Positions 1 to 9,614 of a DNA stretch of 64,000 nt are shown one piece after another. The position numbers were made by a program, and so were the translations under genes. This DNA is from Aliiroseovarius sp. F47248L (GTDB lineage: Bacteria; Pseudomonadota; Alphaproteobacteria; Rhodobacterales; Rhodobacteraceae). The notes beneath the pieces are model-generated. The model had not been told where the DNA came from, made no database searches, and saw only the letters and a list, made by a program, of their open reading frames with translations. Within the stretch, counting starts at the first letter, position 1; each line of letters opens with the position of its first letter. Location: contig NZ_JALKBF010000001.1 in assembly GCF_023016085.1 (NCBI RefSeq), positions 186,001 through 250,000 on the forward strand, given 5' to 3'.

Positions 1-38
1 CCGATCGCCTTGCGGGTGCGGACGAAAACAGAGAACAT
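1..38 (-). CDS. 5' end of a gene cut by the window edge, possibly a penicillin-binding protein activator (LpoA-like)
   Basis: Only the first 12 codons are inside the window (M-F-S-V-F-V-R-T-R-K-A-I). The ATG at 38 has a good ribosome binding site just upstream on the minus strand (GGAAAGGA, about 7 bases away), so this is a real gene start. It is divergent from rsmI. In Rhodobacteraceae the divergent neighbour of rsmI is often a lipoprotein activator of penicillin-binding proteins. That identity comes from gene order only and cannot be confirmed from so few residues. Confidence 0.5.
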   Translation of the reverse strand, partial: MFSVFVRTRKAI

Positions 39-119
39 ACTAAAATCCTTTCCCAGACACGGCACCGAACGGCCGATGCAGACGGACGTATCATAGACTC
101 AACAATTGACAGGTCCAGT

Positions 120-977
120 GTGAAACCCCAAAACACCCAGCTTGATCCGGGCCTCTATCTTTTGGCGACGCCCATCGGTAACGCGCGTGACATCACGCTC
201 AGGGCGCTGGACGTTCTGGCGTCCGCTGATGTGATCGCGGCGGAAGACACCCGCACGACGCGCAAGCTGATGGATATTCATGGGATTGCATTGAATGGGC
301 GCAAGCTCATTCCCTATCACGACCATTCAGGCGGTGCCGCACGGGCGGGCATTGTGAAGCTGATTGCCGCCGGAAAATCCGTCGCATATGCCAGCGAAGC
401 GGGCAGCCCCCTGATCGCTGATCCGGGTTATGCGCTCGCGCGGAATCTGGCCGAGGGTGGTCACTATGTGACGGCTCTGCCGGGAGCTTCTGCTACGCTT
501 GCCGCGTTGAGCCTGTCTGGTCTTCCTACCGATAGGTTTCTGTTTGCCGGGTTTCCGCCCGCCGCAAAAGGTGCACGCGCAACGTGGCTGGCTGAATTGC
601 TGCCCCTGCCTGCAACACTTGTTTTTTTTGAAAGCGCCAAACGTATTCAGAAATTGTTAGAGGAATTGTGCTCTTCTGGGGCTGATACACGTCAGGCTGC
701 CGTGTGCCGCGAACTGACCAAGAAGTTTGAAGAGGTGAAGCGCGGTACGGTTGCCGAACTGGCTGATTGGCTGGACGAAAAACCCATCAAGGGCGAGGTT
801 GTGTTTGTGCTGGATCGCGCCGGTGACGTGCAAGATGAAGGGGAGATGGAGGATTTGTTGGTGAAAGCTATGGCGGACATGTCGATGAAAGATGCAGTCA
901 ATGCGGTGTCACAAGCACTGGGTCTGCCCCGTCGCAAAGTCTATCAGGCGGCGCTCGAGATTGGGCGCAAGGAATGA
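120..977 (+). CDS. rsmI: 16S rRNA (cytidine-1402 2'-O)-methyltransferase
   Basis: 285 residues, the usual length of this SAM-dependent tetrapyrrole-methylase-fold enzyme, which methylates the ribose of C1402 in 16S rRNA. The family signatures are clear: LATPIGNARDIT near residue 15, the acidic motif AEDTRTTRKL near residue 40, ASEAGSPLIADPG near residue 98, and PGASATLAALSLSGL near residue 120. The start is a GTG, which fits the signature's usual distance from the N terminus. The YraN-like gene overlaps the stop by four bases (ATGA), the common rsmI-yraN pairing. Confidence 0.95.
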   Translation: MKPQNTQLDPGLYLLATPIGNARDITLRALDVLASADVIAAEDTRTTRKLMDIHGIALNGRKLIPYHDHSGGAARAGIVKLIAAGKSVAYASEAGSPLIADPGYALARNLAEGGHYVTALPGASATLAALSLSGLPTDRFLFAGFPPAAKGARATWLAELLPLPATLVFFESAKRIQKLLEELCSSGADTRQAAVCRELTKKFEEVKRGTVAELADWLDEKPIKGEVVFVLDRAGDVQDEGEMEDLLVKAMADMSMKDAVNAVSQALGLPRRKVYQAALEIGRKE

Positions 978-1327
978 GCGGACTTGTCTCCTATCTGTCC
1001 GGTCGGGCAGCCGAGGATGCGATCGCGACTGATTATGATCGCAGGGGGCAACCCGTTGAAGCGCGTCGGTGGCGTGGCAAATATGGCGAAGTTGACCTGA
1101 TCGCCCGAGATGGCGAAACGGTGGTGTTTGTCGAAGTTAAAAAATCCCGAGACTTTCTGCGCGCAGCCCAGCGGATCACACCAGCACAGCTAGAACGCAT
1201 TCATGCCACGGCCTGCGAATATCTGGAAAATGAACCAAAAGGCCAGATGACGCCCTGCCGTTTCGACATGGCTTTGGTAAATGCCCAAGGTGCAACCGAG
1301 ATCATCGAGAACGCATTGGCCTATTGA
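974..1327 (+). CDS. YraN family protein (UPF0102, endonuclease-like fold)
   Basis: 117 residues. The motif GEVDLIARDGETVVFVEVK (about residues 37-55) is the restriction-endonuclease-like D-x(n)-E-x-K core typical of the YraN family. The N-terminal G-R-A-A-E-D and the A-x-Y-D-R-R-G segment also fit. It overlaps rsmI by ATGA, so the two are probably translationally coupled. Family members are linked to Holliday junction or DNA processing, but the substrate is not established and I make no claim beyond the family. Confidence 0.9.
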   Translation: MSGLVSYLSGRAAEDAIATDYDRRGQPVEARRWRGKYGEVDLIARDGETVVFVEVKKSRDFLRAAQRITPAQLERIHATACEYLENEPKGQMTPCRFDMALVNAQGATEIIENALAY

Positions 1328-1387
1328 AGCCCATTGCGCATTGGCGCCGGCTGTCCCATGTAAGGGAAGCTGAATAAGGAGTGCGCC

Positions 1388-2329
1388 ATGTCGCTGAAAG
1401 TCGCCATTCAAATGGATCCGATCGATCATGTTAACATCGACGCGGACAGCACGTTTCGGATTGCGGAAGAGGCACAAGCGCGGGGCCATTCGCTGTTCTA
1501 CTATACGCCTGATCACCTGAGCTATCGGGAAGGAAAGGTTTGCGCCCGAGGTTGGCCTTTGACCGTACGTCGCGAGAAAGGCAACCACTTTACTTTGGGT
1601 GAGCAAACGGATGTCGACCTTCAGGATTTTGACGTCGTCTGGCTGCGTCAAGATCCGCCGTTTGACATGGGCTATATCACCACCACCCATATTCTGGATA
1701 TGATCCATCCCGATACGCTTGTGGTGAACAATCCGTTCTGGGTGCGAAACTATCCTGAAAAATTGCTGGTGTTAGCTTTCCCTGATCTGACCCCACCGAC
1801 GATGATCGCACGTGATTTTGCCACTTTGAAATCCTTCAAAGCGGAACATGGCGATATAATTCTAAAGCCACTTTACGGTAACGGTGGGGCCGGCGTTTTC
1901 CGGTTGGACGTAAATGACCGCAACCTTGCTTCGCTGCACGAACTGTTCGTTGGCATCAATCGCGAGCCTTTGATTGCGCAAAAGTTTTTGCCTGATGTCT
2001 CAAACGGCGACAAGCGCATCATTCTGGTGGATGGGGAACCCGTCGGCGCCATCAATCGTGTGCCTGCAGCCGGTGAAACCCGATCAAACATGCATGTGGG
2101 CGGTCGTCCTGAAAAGGTTGGGCTGACGGACCGCGATCTGGAAATTTGCGCTGCAATTGGACCTCTCTTGTGCGAAAAAGGGCAGATATTCGTCGGTATC
2201 GACGTGATCGGCGATTATCTGACCGAAATTAACGTGACCTCACCCACCGGTATTCAGGAGCTGGAACGGTTCGACGGTGTGAACATCGCCGAAAAGATCT
2301 GGCAGGCTATCGAGGCGCGCCGGGCGTGA
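1388..2329 (+). CDS. gshB: glutathione synthetase
   Basis: 313 residues, standard length. The enzyme joins glycine to gamma-glutamylcysteine with ATP in the cytosol. Visible family features are the N-terminal [19 protein letters not shown], the substrate-binding [18 protein letters not shown] segment (about 95-115), the ATP-grasp glycine-rich loop [16 protein letters not shown] (about 158-173), and the C-terminal [15 protein letters not shown] strong ribosome binding site (AAGGAG) precedes the ATG by seven bases. The following hydrolase gene overlaps the stop by four bases. Confidence 0.96.
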   Translation: MSLKVAIQMDPIDHVNIDADSTFRIAEEAQARGHSLFYYTPDHLSYREGKVCARGWPLTVRREKGNHFTLGEQTDVDLQDFDVVWLRQDPPFDMGYITTTHILDMIHPDTLVVNNPFWVRNYPEKLLVLAFPDLTPPTMIARDFATLKSFKAEHGDIILKPLYGNGGAGVFRLDVNDRNLASLHELFVGINREPLIAQKFLPDVSNGDKRIILVDGEPVGAINRVPAAGETRSNMHVGGRPEKVGLTDRDLEICAAIGPLLCEKGQIFVGIDVIGDYLTEINVTSPTGIQELERFDGVNIAEKIWQAIEARRA

Positions 2330-3258
2330 GTTGGCAACTTGCGACGGCGAAGTTTCTCGGACGTCTGCTTGTCAAAACTCGCCTGAGACATCTGAGTGAC
2401 ATCAACTTGGCTCGGCGCGAATTGGAGCTCGCGGCCGACTGGCTGTTTCGCGCTCCACCCTTCGCGTGGTATCGCGAGGCAAAGTTGGGCAGCCTACTTG
2501 AAACGCTGTGGATCGAAACCCGCCCGGCTTCGCACTCTGCACCGAATGATAAGGTCATCCTTTATTTGCATGGCGGCGGCTTTGTTGCTGGATCGCCAAA
2601 AACTCATCGCAAGATGTTAGCACGCTTGTCATGGCTGACGGGCCTGCGAATCTGCGTTCCGGATTACCGAAAGGCACCCGAATACCCTTTCCCGGCTGCT
2701 CTTGACGATTGTATCGCGGCCTATGAAGCGTTGATTGCGGATGGATATGCCCCGCGAAATATCATTATCGGCGGGGACAGTGCCGGCGGTGGGCTGACTT
2801 TCTCATTACTTGCTCAGATCGACGGGCGGATGCCAGCGCCTCGGGCCGTGTTTGTCTTTTCACCCATTGTGGATTTGCGATTTATGTCGCCGTCTTTCTG
2901 TGACAACAAAGACAACGATCCGCTGTTGCCGTCCGAACGCCACGATTTGGTGGTCGAGAACTATCTGGGTGCGATCGCGGCGGATGACGAACGCGCGTCG
3001 CCCATTTTGCATGATTTCAAGTCACCTCCTCCAGCGTTTTTTCAGTTCTCAACGACTGAGATTCTGCGTGATGAAAGCCTTCGTATGGCCGAGGTTTTTC
3101 GCACGGCAGGCGGCCATGTCGAGCTGGACGAATGGCCGGATGCGCCGCATGTGTGGGTGATACTTGATGGCTGGTTGCCCGAGGCGCGTGAAGCGCTGTG
3201 CCGTGCGGCCGATTTCATCACCCGACAGTTTCGCGATGGGATACAAGGCGAAAGCTAA
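2326..3258 (+). CDS. alpha/beta hydrolase of the hormone-sensitive-lipase family (esterase/lipase)
   Basis: 310 residues starting at a GTG that overlaps the gshB stop (GTGA). The oxyanion-hole motif [11 protein letters not shown] lies near residue 80 and the nucleophile motif GGDSAGGGL near residue 150. A late Asp (E-W-P-D-A-P) and His (P-H-V-W) near residues 275-280 complete the triad. These define the HSL/GDXG type of carboxylester hydrolase. No signal peptide is visible. The natural substrate is unknown. The 3' end overlaps the convergent comM gene by 41 bases. Confidence 0.88.
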   Translation: MSWQLATAKFLGRLLVKTRLRHLSDINLARRELELAADWLFRAPPFAWYREAKLGSLLETLWIETRPASHSAPNDKVILYLHGGGFVAGSPKTHRKMLARLSWLTGLRICVPDYRKAPEYPFPAALDDCIAAYEALIADGYAPRNIIIGGDSAGGGLTFSLLAQIDGRMPAPRAVFVFSPIVDLRFMSPSFCDNKDNDPLLPSERHDLVVENYLGAIAADDERASPILHDFKSPPPAFFQFSTTEILRDESLRMAEVFRTAGGHVELDEWPDAPHVWVILDGWLPEAREALCRAADFITRQFRDGIQGES

Positions 3259-4750
3259 GTGACTCGGCCACATGTTTGCGAGAGATTTCCGACGCGCCCG
3301 CCAGATCTGCGATGGTGCGCGCGACCCGCAACACCCGATGATAACCGCGCGCAGACAGGCCAAACCGCTCGGACGCTTTTAGAAGCGTGTCGCGCCCTTC
3401 CTGATTAGGGCTGGCAAAATCCGTCAGTGTCTTTCCTTCGATGTCTGCGTTGGTGGTCACTCCGCTTAACCCGGCATAACGCTCGGTCTGAATGGCGCGG
3501 GCGTTGGTGACCCGCTGGGCGACCACTTGTGACGGTTCGCCATTTGCAGGCAGGTCAAGATCCTGAAACGTGACCGGCGGCACCTCAACCCGCATGTCGA
3601 ACCGATCCAGCAACGGCCCGGATATCCGCTGCATATAGTCTTCGCCGCATAGAGGCGCTCGATTGCAGGCGCGATTGGGGTCGGTCAGGTGCCCGCATTT
3701 ACACGGGTTGGCCGCTGCGATTAGCAGAAATCGACTGGGATAGCGTACATGCGCATTCGCGCGCGCGACGGTGACATCACCGGTTTCCAAAGGTTGGCGA
3801 AGGGTTTCCAACACTTGCCGGGTGAACTCGGGAAATTCATCCATAAACAAGACACCATTATGGGCCAGGCTGATCTCGCCAGGTTTTGCGCCGCGTCCTC
3901 CACCGACAATGGCGGCCATCGAAGCCGTATGATGCGGTGCGCGATACGGCCGATCTTGCGAGATGCCGCCCCCGTCCAGCAAACCTGAGACCGAGTGAAT
4001 CATCGAGGTTTCAAGTGCCTCGGCGGGCGACATGGGCGGTAGTATTCCCGGCAATCGCGCCGCCAGCATGGATTTGCCAGAACCGGGCGGGCCAACCAGC
4101 AACAGGTGGTGGCGCCCGGCGGCGGCGATTTCCAGTGCGCGTTTGGCGCGTTCCTGCCCTTTGACATCGCGTAGGTCTTTGGTGATTGTCTCTGTCCTGA
4201 CCTTGCCGGGTTCTGCTACATCCAATGGCGACAGACCCGTGAAATGCTGCAACACGGCGGCAAGCGACGTTGCGGCGTGCACTTTGGTCGCCCCGATCCA
4301 CGCCGCTTCAGCCCCGCAATCCTTTGGGCAGAACATCGACATATCCTTTTCGGCGGCGGCCAGTGCGGCGGGTAGGGCGCCGACAACAGGCAACAGGGTG
4401 CCGTCCAGCGCCAGTTCGCCAAGAGCGACCACATCGGCGATGTCTTCGCGCGCCAGAATGCCCGCCTCGGCCAACAGCGCCATCGCGATGGGAAGGTCAA
4501 AATGAGACCCTTCTTTCGGGATGTCTGCGGGGGATAGGTTGATGACAATCTTGCGCGGGGGCAGGGCGACTGACATCGCCGACAGCGCCGCGCGCACCCG
4601 TTCACGAGCTTCGGAAACCGCTTTGTCCGGCAAACCGACGATCGAGAAACTGGGCAATCCCGGTGACAGGGCGCATTGCACCTCTACCAGCCTGGCGCAG
4701 ATCCCTTCGAATGCGACCGTGTTTATCCGAGCGACCATCACCGACCCCAC
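3218..4750 (-). CDS. comM: YifB/ComM family Mg-chelatase-like AAA+ ATPase
   Basis: 510 residues. The N-terminal Lon-protease-like (ChlI) domain contains GLPDKAVSEARERVRAAL. The AAA+ core has the Walker A loop VGPPGSGKSML near residue 215 and Walker B GVLFMDEFPEF near 300. A cysteine-bearing CKCGHL segment near 345 and the C-terminal FGLSARGYHRVLRVARTIADL complete the family pattern. ComM is a branch-migration helicase that helps integrate DNA during natural transformation in several proteobacteria. The role here is inferred. It is read toward and overlaps the lipase-family gene. Confidence 0.93.
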   Translation of the reverse strand: MGSVMVARINTVAFEGICARLVEVQCALSPGLPSFSIVGLPDKAVSEARERVRAALSAMSVALPPRKIVINLSPADIPKEGSHFDLPIAMALLAEAGILAREDIADVVALGELALDGTLLPVVGALPAALAAAEKDMSMFCPKDCGAEAAWIGATKVHAATSLAAVLQHFTGLSPLDVAEPGKVRTETITKDLRDVKGQERAKRALEIAAAGRHHLLLVGPPGSGKSMLAARLPGILPPMSPAEALETSMIHSVSGLLDGGGISQDRPYRAPHHTASMAAIVGGGRGAKPGEISLAHNGVLFMDEFPEFTRQVLETLRQPLETGDVTVARANAHVRYPSRFLLIAAANPCKCGHLTDPNRACNRAPLCGEDYMQRISGPLLDRFDMRVEVPPVTFQDLDLPANGEPSQVVAQRVTNARAIQTERYAGLSGVTTNADIEGKTLTDFASPNQEGRDTLLKASERFGLSARGYHRVLRVARTIADLAGASEISRKHVAESLSFRLVSHRETVG

Positions 4751-4830
4751 ATTAAGTAGATTGCAGCGTATCGGGTCGTGGTTACCGAATGGTTAACTGC
4801 TCATCTTGGGCTGCAAGCCAAACAGATCTA

Positions 4831-5415
4831 TCAAGGCTGATGATTGATGGAATGAACTGACCAGAGCCGCCCGTCCCAATCCAGCCGCGTCACCGACAGA
4901 TTGTCGATCTTGTGCCCCAGCGCGGCATAGGGCGTCATGCCGCCTGCTCGGGCGATCTGGGTCAGGATAACGCCGAAATGTGCGACAGCAATGACATGGT
5001 GATGGCCGCTGGTGTTGATCAGGTCGACGGTGTCCGAGACCCGTGTGGCGAGTTGGTTCCAGCTTTCTCCATTCGGTGCTTGATGCACGCCCGGGTCTTC
5101 CCAAAAAGCACGGGACAGGGTGGGATCGCAGGTGGCGACCTCGTTCCAGTGTAATCCGTCCCAATCACCAAAATTGAACTCACGCAGGGATTGCTGATGA
5201 GGCAAACGGACGCGCGAGCCGGCCACTGCATCTGCCGTTGAAACGGCGCGCAACAGGTCAGAAGACACAACGGTCGCTTGACTTGGTAAATATGCGGACA
5301 GACGGGCAATCGCGGCCGTGTCCGACAAGTCCGCGGGCACATCGCGCCAACCCACCATACATTTGGCGTGCGTTGGGCCGTGTCGCACCCACCACCAACT
5401 GACCGGGGTGGTCAT
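4831..5415 (-). CDS. histidine phosphatase family protein (possible alpha-ribazole phosphatase)
   Basis: 194 residues of the phosphoglycerate-mutase-like superfamily. The catalytic motif VRHGPTHAK lies near residue 9, followed by the substrate segments SSDLLRAVSTADA and EFNFGDWDGL, and the second catalytic histidine is in VIAVAHFGVI. The start overlaps cobU by four bases (ATGA), so the two are co-translated. That context suggests the cobalamin step that dephosphorylates alpha-ribazole phosphate (CobC). Other cobalamin genes are absent here, so the substrate remains an inference. Confidence 0.85.
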   Translation of the reverse strand: MTTPVSWWWVRHGPTHAKCMVGWRDVPADLSDTAAIARLSAYLPSQATVVSSDLLRAVSTADAVAGSRVRLPHQQSLREFNFGDWDGLHWNEVATCDPTLSRAFWEDPGVHQAPNGESWNQLATRVSDTVDLINTSGHHHVIAVAHFGVILTQIARAGGMTPYAALGHKIDNLSVTRLDWDGRLWSVHSINHQP

Positions 5416-5954
5416 GGTGCTCCCTTCGGCAACCGGCCCTTCAGCACCAAAGGCAAACCAGCCATGACAGTGACCACTAGATCCGCGCGTTGGGCAAGTC
5501 GTTGGTTCAATTCACCCTGCGATTGTCGAAACCGTCGCGCCAGCGCGTTTTCCGGCACGATGCCAGCGCCAACTTCATTTGATACCACGACGACGGGCGC
5601 CGCGCAGTTGGACAATGCGGCGAACAATCGGGTTTCAGCATCCGGCAGATGCGCCTCTGCGAACAGATGGTTGGATAGCCACATGGTTGCGCAGTCAAAC
5701 AGGACGACCTCGGTCTGGTCTGCGGCGTCGAGAGCGGGGGCGGTATCCAGAGAAGTCTCAAGCGTGCGCCAGCCAGCGCCGCGCCGGGATTGATGACGCG
5801 CGATCTTCGCTGCCATCTCGGCGTCATGCGCCTGAGCGGTCGCGATGTAGAGCATTGGGCGTGCGGTCGCAGCAACCAGCCGTTCGGCATAATCCGACTT
5901 GCCGGATGCAGCGCCGCCCAGAACGAGCGTAAGGGGAGGAAGCGTGACGGTCAT
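5412..5954 (-). CDS. cobU: bifunctional adenosylcobinamide kinase / adenosylcobinamide-phosphate guanylyltransferase
   Basis: 180 residues, typical for CobU/CobP. The P-loop GGAASGKSDYAERL is at residues 13-26. The guanylylated-histidine region IARHQSRRGAGWRTLET follows near residue 50, then VVLFDCATMWLSN near 85 and VSNEVGAGIVPENALARRFR near 125. The enzyme phosphorylates adenosylcobinamide and then transfers GMP, during assembly of the lower-ligand loop of cobalamin. It forms a two-gene unit with the phosphatase downstream. Confidence 0.95.
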   Translation of the reverse strand: MTVTLPPLTLVLGGAASGKSDYAERLVAATARPMLYIATAQAHDAEMAAKIARHQSRRGAGWRTLETSLDTAPALDAADQTEVVLFDCATMWLSNHLFAEAHLPDAETRLFAALSNCAAPVVVVSNEVGAGIVPENALARRFRQSQGELNQRLAQRADLVVTVMAGLPLVLKGRLPKGAP

Positions 5955-6036
5955 GGCGCTTGCCTAGCACTGCGACACGGGGTCCGCCAAGACGAAAGCT
6001 CTTGAGGAGATCTGCTGCCAGACATAGCCTTGCCCT

Positions 6037-6825
6037 ATGAAACTGTATCCCTTTCTCTTTCCACTGCTGGTCCCGATGGCAGCACATTCCATGGATGCTG
6101 GACCAAGTGCAGATGATTTGGCACTTTTGGCCACGGCGGACGTGGTGATCATTGGGGAAACTCATGACAACCCGGCCCACCACGAAGTTCAGGCACAGAT
6201 TGTCGCCGCACTGCAACCTGCGGGTTTGGTGCTGGAGATGCTGGCTCCAGAGCATGTGTCGGTGCTAACGAAAGACGTTCAGGGGTTCAGCGAAGCGTGG
6301 GAAGAGGCAGGCTGGCCTGATTACGAGATGTATTTGCCCATCTTCACCGCATCGAACGCCGAGATTTTCGGGGCTGCCGTCCCGCGTGATGTGGCGCGGG
6401 CGAGCTATACCGAGGGTGTGGCTGCTCACTTCGACGGTGATGTGGCGTTGTTTGGACTGGATCAGCCGCTGCCCAGGGATCAACAAGAACAACGGCTGGA
6501 CCTTCAGTTCTTTGCCCATTGCGAGGCGATGCCACGTGTCGCGCTAGGCGGGATGATCGAGGTGCAGCGCCTGCGGGATGCAATGCTTGCGAAAGTGGCG
6601 ATAGATGCGCTTGAACACGTTGGAAAGCCAGTGGTTGTTATTACCGGTAACGGACATGCGCGCACGGATTGGGGTGTTCCGGCTACGTTGCAACAGGCCC
6701 ACACGGATATTATTGTGAAAAGCATCGGTCAGGCAGAAGATGGAAACGCGCCAGAGGGTACGTTTGACCTTGTTTATGACGCGCCCAGCGTCGACCGACC
6801 CGATCCGTGCGAGACATTCAAGTGA
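6037..6825 (+). CDS. ChaN family secreted haem/iron-binding-type protein
   Basis: 262 residues. A hydrophobic N-terminal signal (about 1-18, KLYPFLFPLLVPMAAHS) precedes the ChaN hallmark VVIIGETHDNPAHHEVQ near residue 35. Further family segments are GLVLEMLAPEH and VVVITGNGHARTDWGVP. Unlike many ChaN proteins it shows no lipobox cysteine in the signal region, so a soluble periplasmic protein is more likely than a lipoprotein. Family members bind haem or iron, but the role here is unproven. It stands alone between divergent cobU and co-directional coaBC. Confidence 0.85.
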   Translation: MKLYPFLFPLLVPMAAHSMDAGPSADDLALLATADVVIIGETHDNPAHHEVQAQIVAALQPAGLVLEMLAPEHVSVLTKDVQGFSEAWEEAGWPDYEMYLPIFTASNAEIFGAAVPRDVARASYTEGVAAHFDGDVALFGLDQPLPRDQQEQRLDLQFFAHCEAMPRVALGGMIEVQRLRDAMLAKVAIDALEHVGKPVVVITGNGHARTDWGVPATLQQAHTDIIVKSIGQAEDGNAPEGTFDLVYDAPSVDRPDPCETFK

Positions 6826-6900
6826 TCGACACCAACCCTGCCCATTGATCCATGCGCGCTGGTCCCGTAACTGTTTGATGAACCTAACCCGGGGGCTGCT

Positions 6901-8106
6901 ATGCTGGCTGGCAAACACATCCTATTGATCATTGGCGGCGGGATCGCGGCCTTTAAGGCGTTGGACCTGATCCGACGGCTGCGTGAACGCGGGGCCGAGG
7001 TGACTCCGGTTCTGACCCGTGCAGGACAGGAATTTGTGACGCCCTTGTCGGCGTCCGGTCTGGCGGCCCGCAAGGTCTATACCGATCTGTTCGATCTGAC
7101 CGACGAGTCCGAGATGGGGCACATCGAACTTAGCCGCTCTGCCGATCTGGTGGTGGTGGCCCCGGCCACCGCTGATTTGCTGGGCAAGATGGCGGGGGGG
7201 CTGGCCAATGATCTTGCCTCGACCCTTTTGATGGCGACCGACAAGCGCGTTCTGGTTGCGCCAGCGATGAACGTGCGGATGTGGGATCATCCGGCCAATC
7301 AACGCAATGTCACCACGTTAAGGCAAGATGGCGTCCTGTTTGTTGGCCCGACCGATGGGGCCATGGCCTGCGGAGAATTCGGCCCCGGCCGCATGTCTGA
7401 ACCGCTGGAGATTGTGGCTGCCGTCGAAACCGCTCTGACGGATGGGCCGCTGAAGGGCAAGCATGTGCTCGTGACATCTGGCCCAACGCACGAACCGATT
7501 GACCCCGTGCGCTATATCGCCAACCGATCTTCAGGCGCGCAGGGCACGGCGCTTGCGCGTGCGCTGTCGGCACTGGGGGCGGATGTGACCTTTATCACTG
7601 GCCCGGCCGACGTGCCGCCACCTGACGGTGTGAAGGTCGCGAAGGTGCAGACCGCACAGCAAATGCTGGACGCCGTGCAGGCCGCGTTGCCCGCAGATGC
7701 CGCGGTGTTCGCAGCCGCCGTTGCCGATTGGCGTGTCGCTTCGGCCTCGGATAAGAAGATCAAGAAGGACCAGGCGGGAAGTCTACCGGTATTGGAGTTT
7801 GCCGAAAATCCCGACATTCTGGCGACTGTCAGTCAGATGAAGAAGGACCGCCCCGAGCTGGTAGTCGGCTTTGCTGCTGAAACCAATGATGTGGTTGCGC
7901 ATGCCACCGCCAAGCGCAAACGCAAAGGCTGTGACTGGATTGTCGCCAATGATGTCAGCCCGGAAACGGGTATCATGGGCGGATCGGAAAACGCGGTGAC
8001 ATTGATTTCCGATCAAGGGGCGGAAGATTGGCCGCGCATGGGCAAGGATGATGTGGCGCGTCAACTCGCCGCCCGAATAGCTGATGTGATTGGAGGCGAT
8101 ACGTGA
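6901..8106 (+). CDS. coaBC: bifunctional phosphopantothenoylcysteine decarboxylase / phosphopantothenate-cysteine ligase
   Basis: 401 residues. The N-terminal CoaC flavoprotein domain shows [20 protein letters not shown], the histidine-containing [11 protein letters not shown] and the PAMNVRMW motif. The CoaB half begins near residue 185 with [25 protein letters not shown] and contains the AAVADWR and KIKK segments. The protein carries out two successive steps of coenzyme A synthesis. dut follows with the stop and start overlapping, so both are probably one transcript. This gene order is common in alphaproteobacteria. Confidence 0.97.
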   Translation: MLAGKHILLIIGGGIAAFKALDLIRRLRERGAEVTPVLTRAGQEFVTPLSASGLAARKVYTDLFDLTDESEMGHIELSRSADLVVVAPATADLLGKMAGGLANDLASTLLMATDKRVLVAPAMNVRMWDHPANQRNVTTLRQDGVLFVGPTDGAMACGEFGPGRMSEPLEIVAAVETALTDGPLKGKHVLVTSGPTHEPIDPVRYIANRSSGAQGTALARALSALGADVTFITGPADVPPPDGVKVAKVQTAQQMLDAVQAALPADAAVFAAAVADWRVASASDKKIKKDQAGSLPVLEFAENPDILATVSQMKKDRPELVVGFAAETNDVVAHATAKRKRKGCDWIVANDVSPETGIMGGSENAVTLISDQGAEDWPRMGKDDVARQLAARIADVIGGDT

Positions 8107-8570
8107 TGCCGATCATTAAGGTATTGCGCGATACCGATGCCGATCCATTGATTTCGCTTCCCACTTATGAAACGTCCGGCTCTGCTGGTGCCGACCTGCG
8201 CGCCAATTTGCCGGATGTGGACCGCAAAAGCGGCTTGACGCTTGCCCCGTTGGAACGGCGCATCGTGCCAACCGGATTACGCGTCGAAATCCCCAAAGGG
8301 TATGAAATGCAAATCCGCCCACGTTCGGGTCTTGCCGCGAAGCACGGCATCACGCTGGCGAATGCGCCCGGCACAATCGACAGTGATTATCGCGGCCCGC
8401 TGGGGGTGATCCTGATCAATCTTGGTCCCGAGCCATTCACGATCGGACATGGCGACCGCATTGCGCAGGCGGTGATTGCCCCGGTGGTGCAAGCTGACTA
8501 TGTCCAAGTGGACACATTGTCAGACACCGCCCGCGGCGTGGGTGGCTTCGGCTCGACCGGGCGTGGCTGA
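8106..8570 (+). CDS. dut: deoxyuridine 5'-triphosphate nucleotidohydrolase (dUTPase)
   Basis: 154 residues. The five dUTPase motifs are recognisable: SAGADLRA (motif 1), [11 protein letters not shown] (2), [19 protein letters not shown] (3), GDRIAQAVI (4) and the C-terminal GVGGFGSTG (5). It converts dUTP to dUMP, limiting uracil in DNA and feeding dTMP synthesis. A GTG three bases upstream overlaps the coaBC stop and is an alternative start. GGAGG at 8092-8096 suits either codon. Confidence 0.96.
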   Translation: MPIIKVLRDTDADPLISLPTYETSGSAGADLRANLPDVDRKSGLTLAPLERRIVPTGLRVEIPKGYEMQIRPRSGLAAKHGITLANAPGTIDSDYRGPLGVILINLGPEPFTIGHGDRIAQAVIAPVVQADYVQVDTLSDTARGVGGFGSTGRG

Positions 8571-8582
8571 TCGGAGGCGATT

Positions 8583-9614
8583 GTGATCTGGGTTCTGATC
8601 TGGATGGCAGTGATATGGGTGGGCGGCAGCTATGGCGGCCTGTCAAGTGCGCGCCGATGGCAGTTGACGGCGCTTTTGGGTGCAGTCGTGTTGCTGAGCC
8701 ATCTGGTGTTGCCGGAAGGTGCGGGAATTCGACGGGCGCTGGGCGGCAACTTCACGTCTTGGGCGGTATTGTTTGCCGTAATTTCACTGGGTGCGCTCTA
8801 TGGGCGCGGTTTGTCATGGCTGAAAGCGCGCGCACCAAAGGTGCCTGTTGCGAACTCCGATGAAGGCCTCTTTTCGGAGGCTGAACTGAACAGATATGCC
8901 CGACATGTCGTATTGCGTGAGATCGGTGGGCCGGGGCAAGTGGCCCTGAAGAATGCACGGGTTCTTGTGGTCGGTGCTGGGGGTCTTGGCTCGCCTGCGC
9001 TCATGTATCTGGCGGCGGCAGGCGTGGGCACCATAGGCGTGATTGATGATGATGTTGTCGATAGCTCGAACCTGCAACGACAGGTCATTCACAGGGACGC
9101 AGATATTGGCATGCCCAAGGTGTTTTCGGCCGAAGCGGCGATGCGTGCCCAAAACCCCGCAATTGTGGTTCGGCCTTATCGGCGACGCCTGACCAATGAT
9201 ATCGCGGAAGATCTGATGCACGACTATGATCTGGTGCTGGAAGGAACGGATAACTCTGAAACCCGCTATCTGGTTAATCGTGTCGCTGCAAAGCTTGGCA
9301 AACCGATGATCGGCGGGGCATTGAGCCAGTGGGAAGGGCAGGTATCGACATTTGACCCAGCCAACGGGGTACCGTGCTATCAATGTATCTTCCCCGAAGC
9401 GCCCGCCCCCGGCCTTGCGCCCAGTTGTTCCGAAGCAGGTGTAGTCGGACCTTTGCCCGGTATCATCGGATCAATCATGGCGACCGAGGCAATCAAGGAA
9501 ATCACCGGCGCGGGTGAAGGTTTGCGCGGGCGGATGCTGATCTATGACGCCTTGTATGCCGATACCCGGATCATCCGCACCGCAAGACGCGAGGGATGTC
9601 CTTGCTGTGGTTGA
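8583..9614 (+). CDS. MoeB/ThiF-type adenylyltransferase with an N-terminal membrane extension
   Basis: 343 residues from a GTG start. Residues 1-75 hold two or three hydrophobic segments (WVLIWMAVIWVGG, LTALLGAVVLLSHLVL, WAVLFAVISLGALYG). The E1-like catalytic domain follows: YARHVVLREIGGPGQ, nucleotide loop VVGAGGLGSPALMYLAAAG, DDDVVDSSNLQRQ, and zinc cysteines CYQC and CPCC. MoeB adenylates the C-terminal glycine of MoaD for molybdopterin synthesis, and ThiF does the same for ThiS. Which carrier is used here is not determinable. The added membrane segments are unlike the soluble E. coli enzyme. Confidence 0.9.
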   Translation: MIWVLIWMAVIWVGGSYGGLSSARRWQLTALLGAVVLLSHLVLPEGAGIRRALGGNFTSWAVLFAVISLGALYGRGLSWLKARAPKVPVANSDEGLFSEAELNRYARHVVLREIGGPGQVALKNARVLVVGAGGLGSPALMYLAAAGVGTIGVIDDDVVDSSNLQRQVIHRDADIGMPKVFSAEAAMRAQNPAIVVRPYRRRLTNDIAEDLMHDYDLVLEGTDNSETRYLVNRVAAKLGKPMIGGALSQWEGQVSTFDPANGVPCYQCIFPEAPAPGLAPSCSEAGVVGPLPGIIGSIMATEAIKEITGAGEGLRGRMLIYDALYADTRIIRTARREGCPCCG

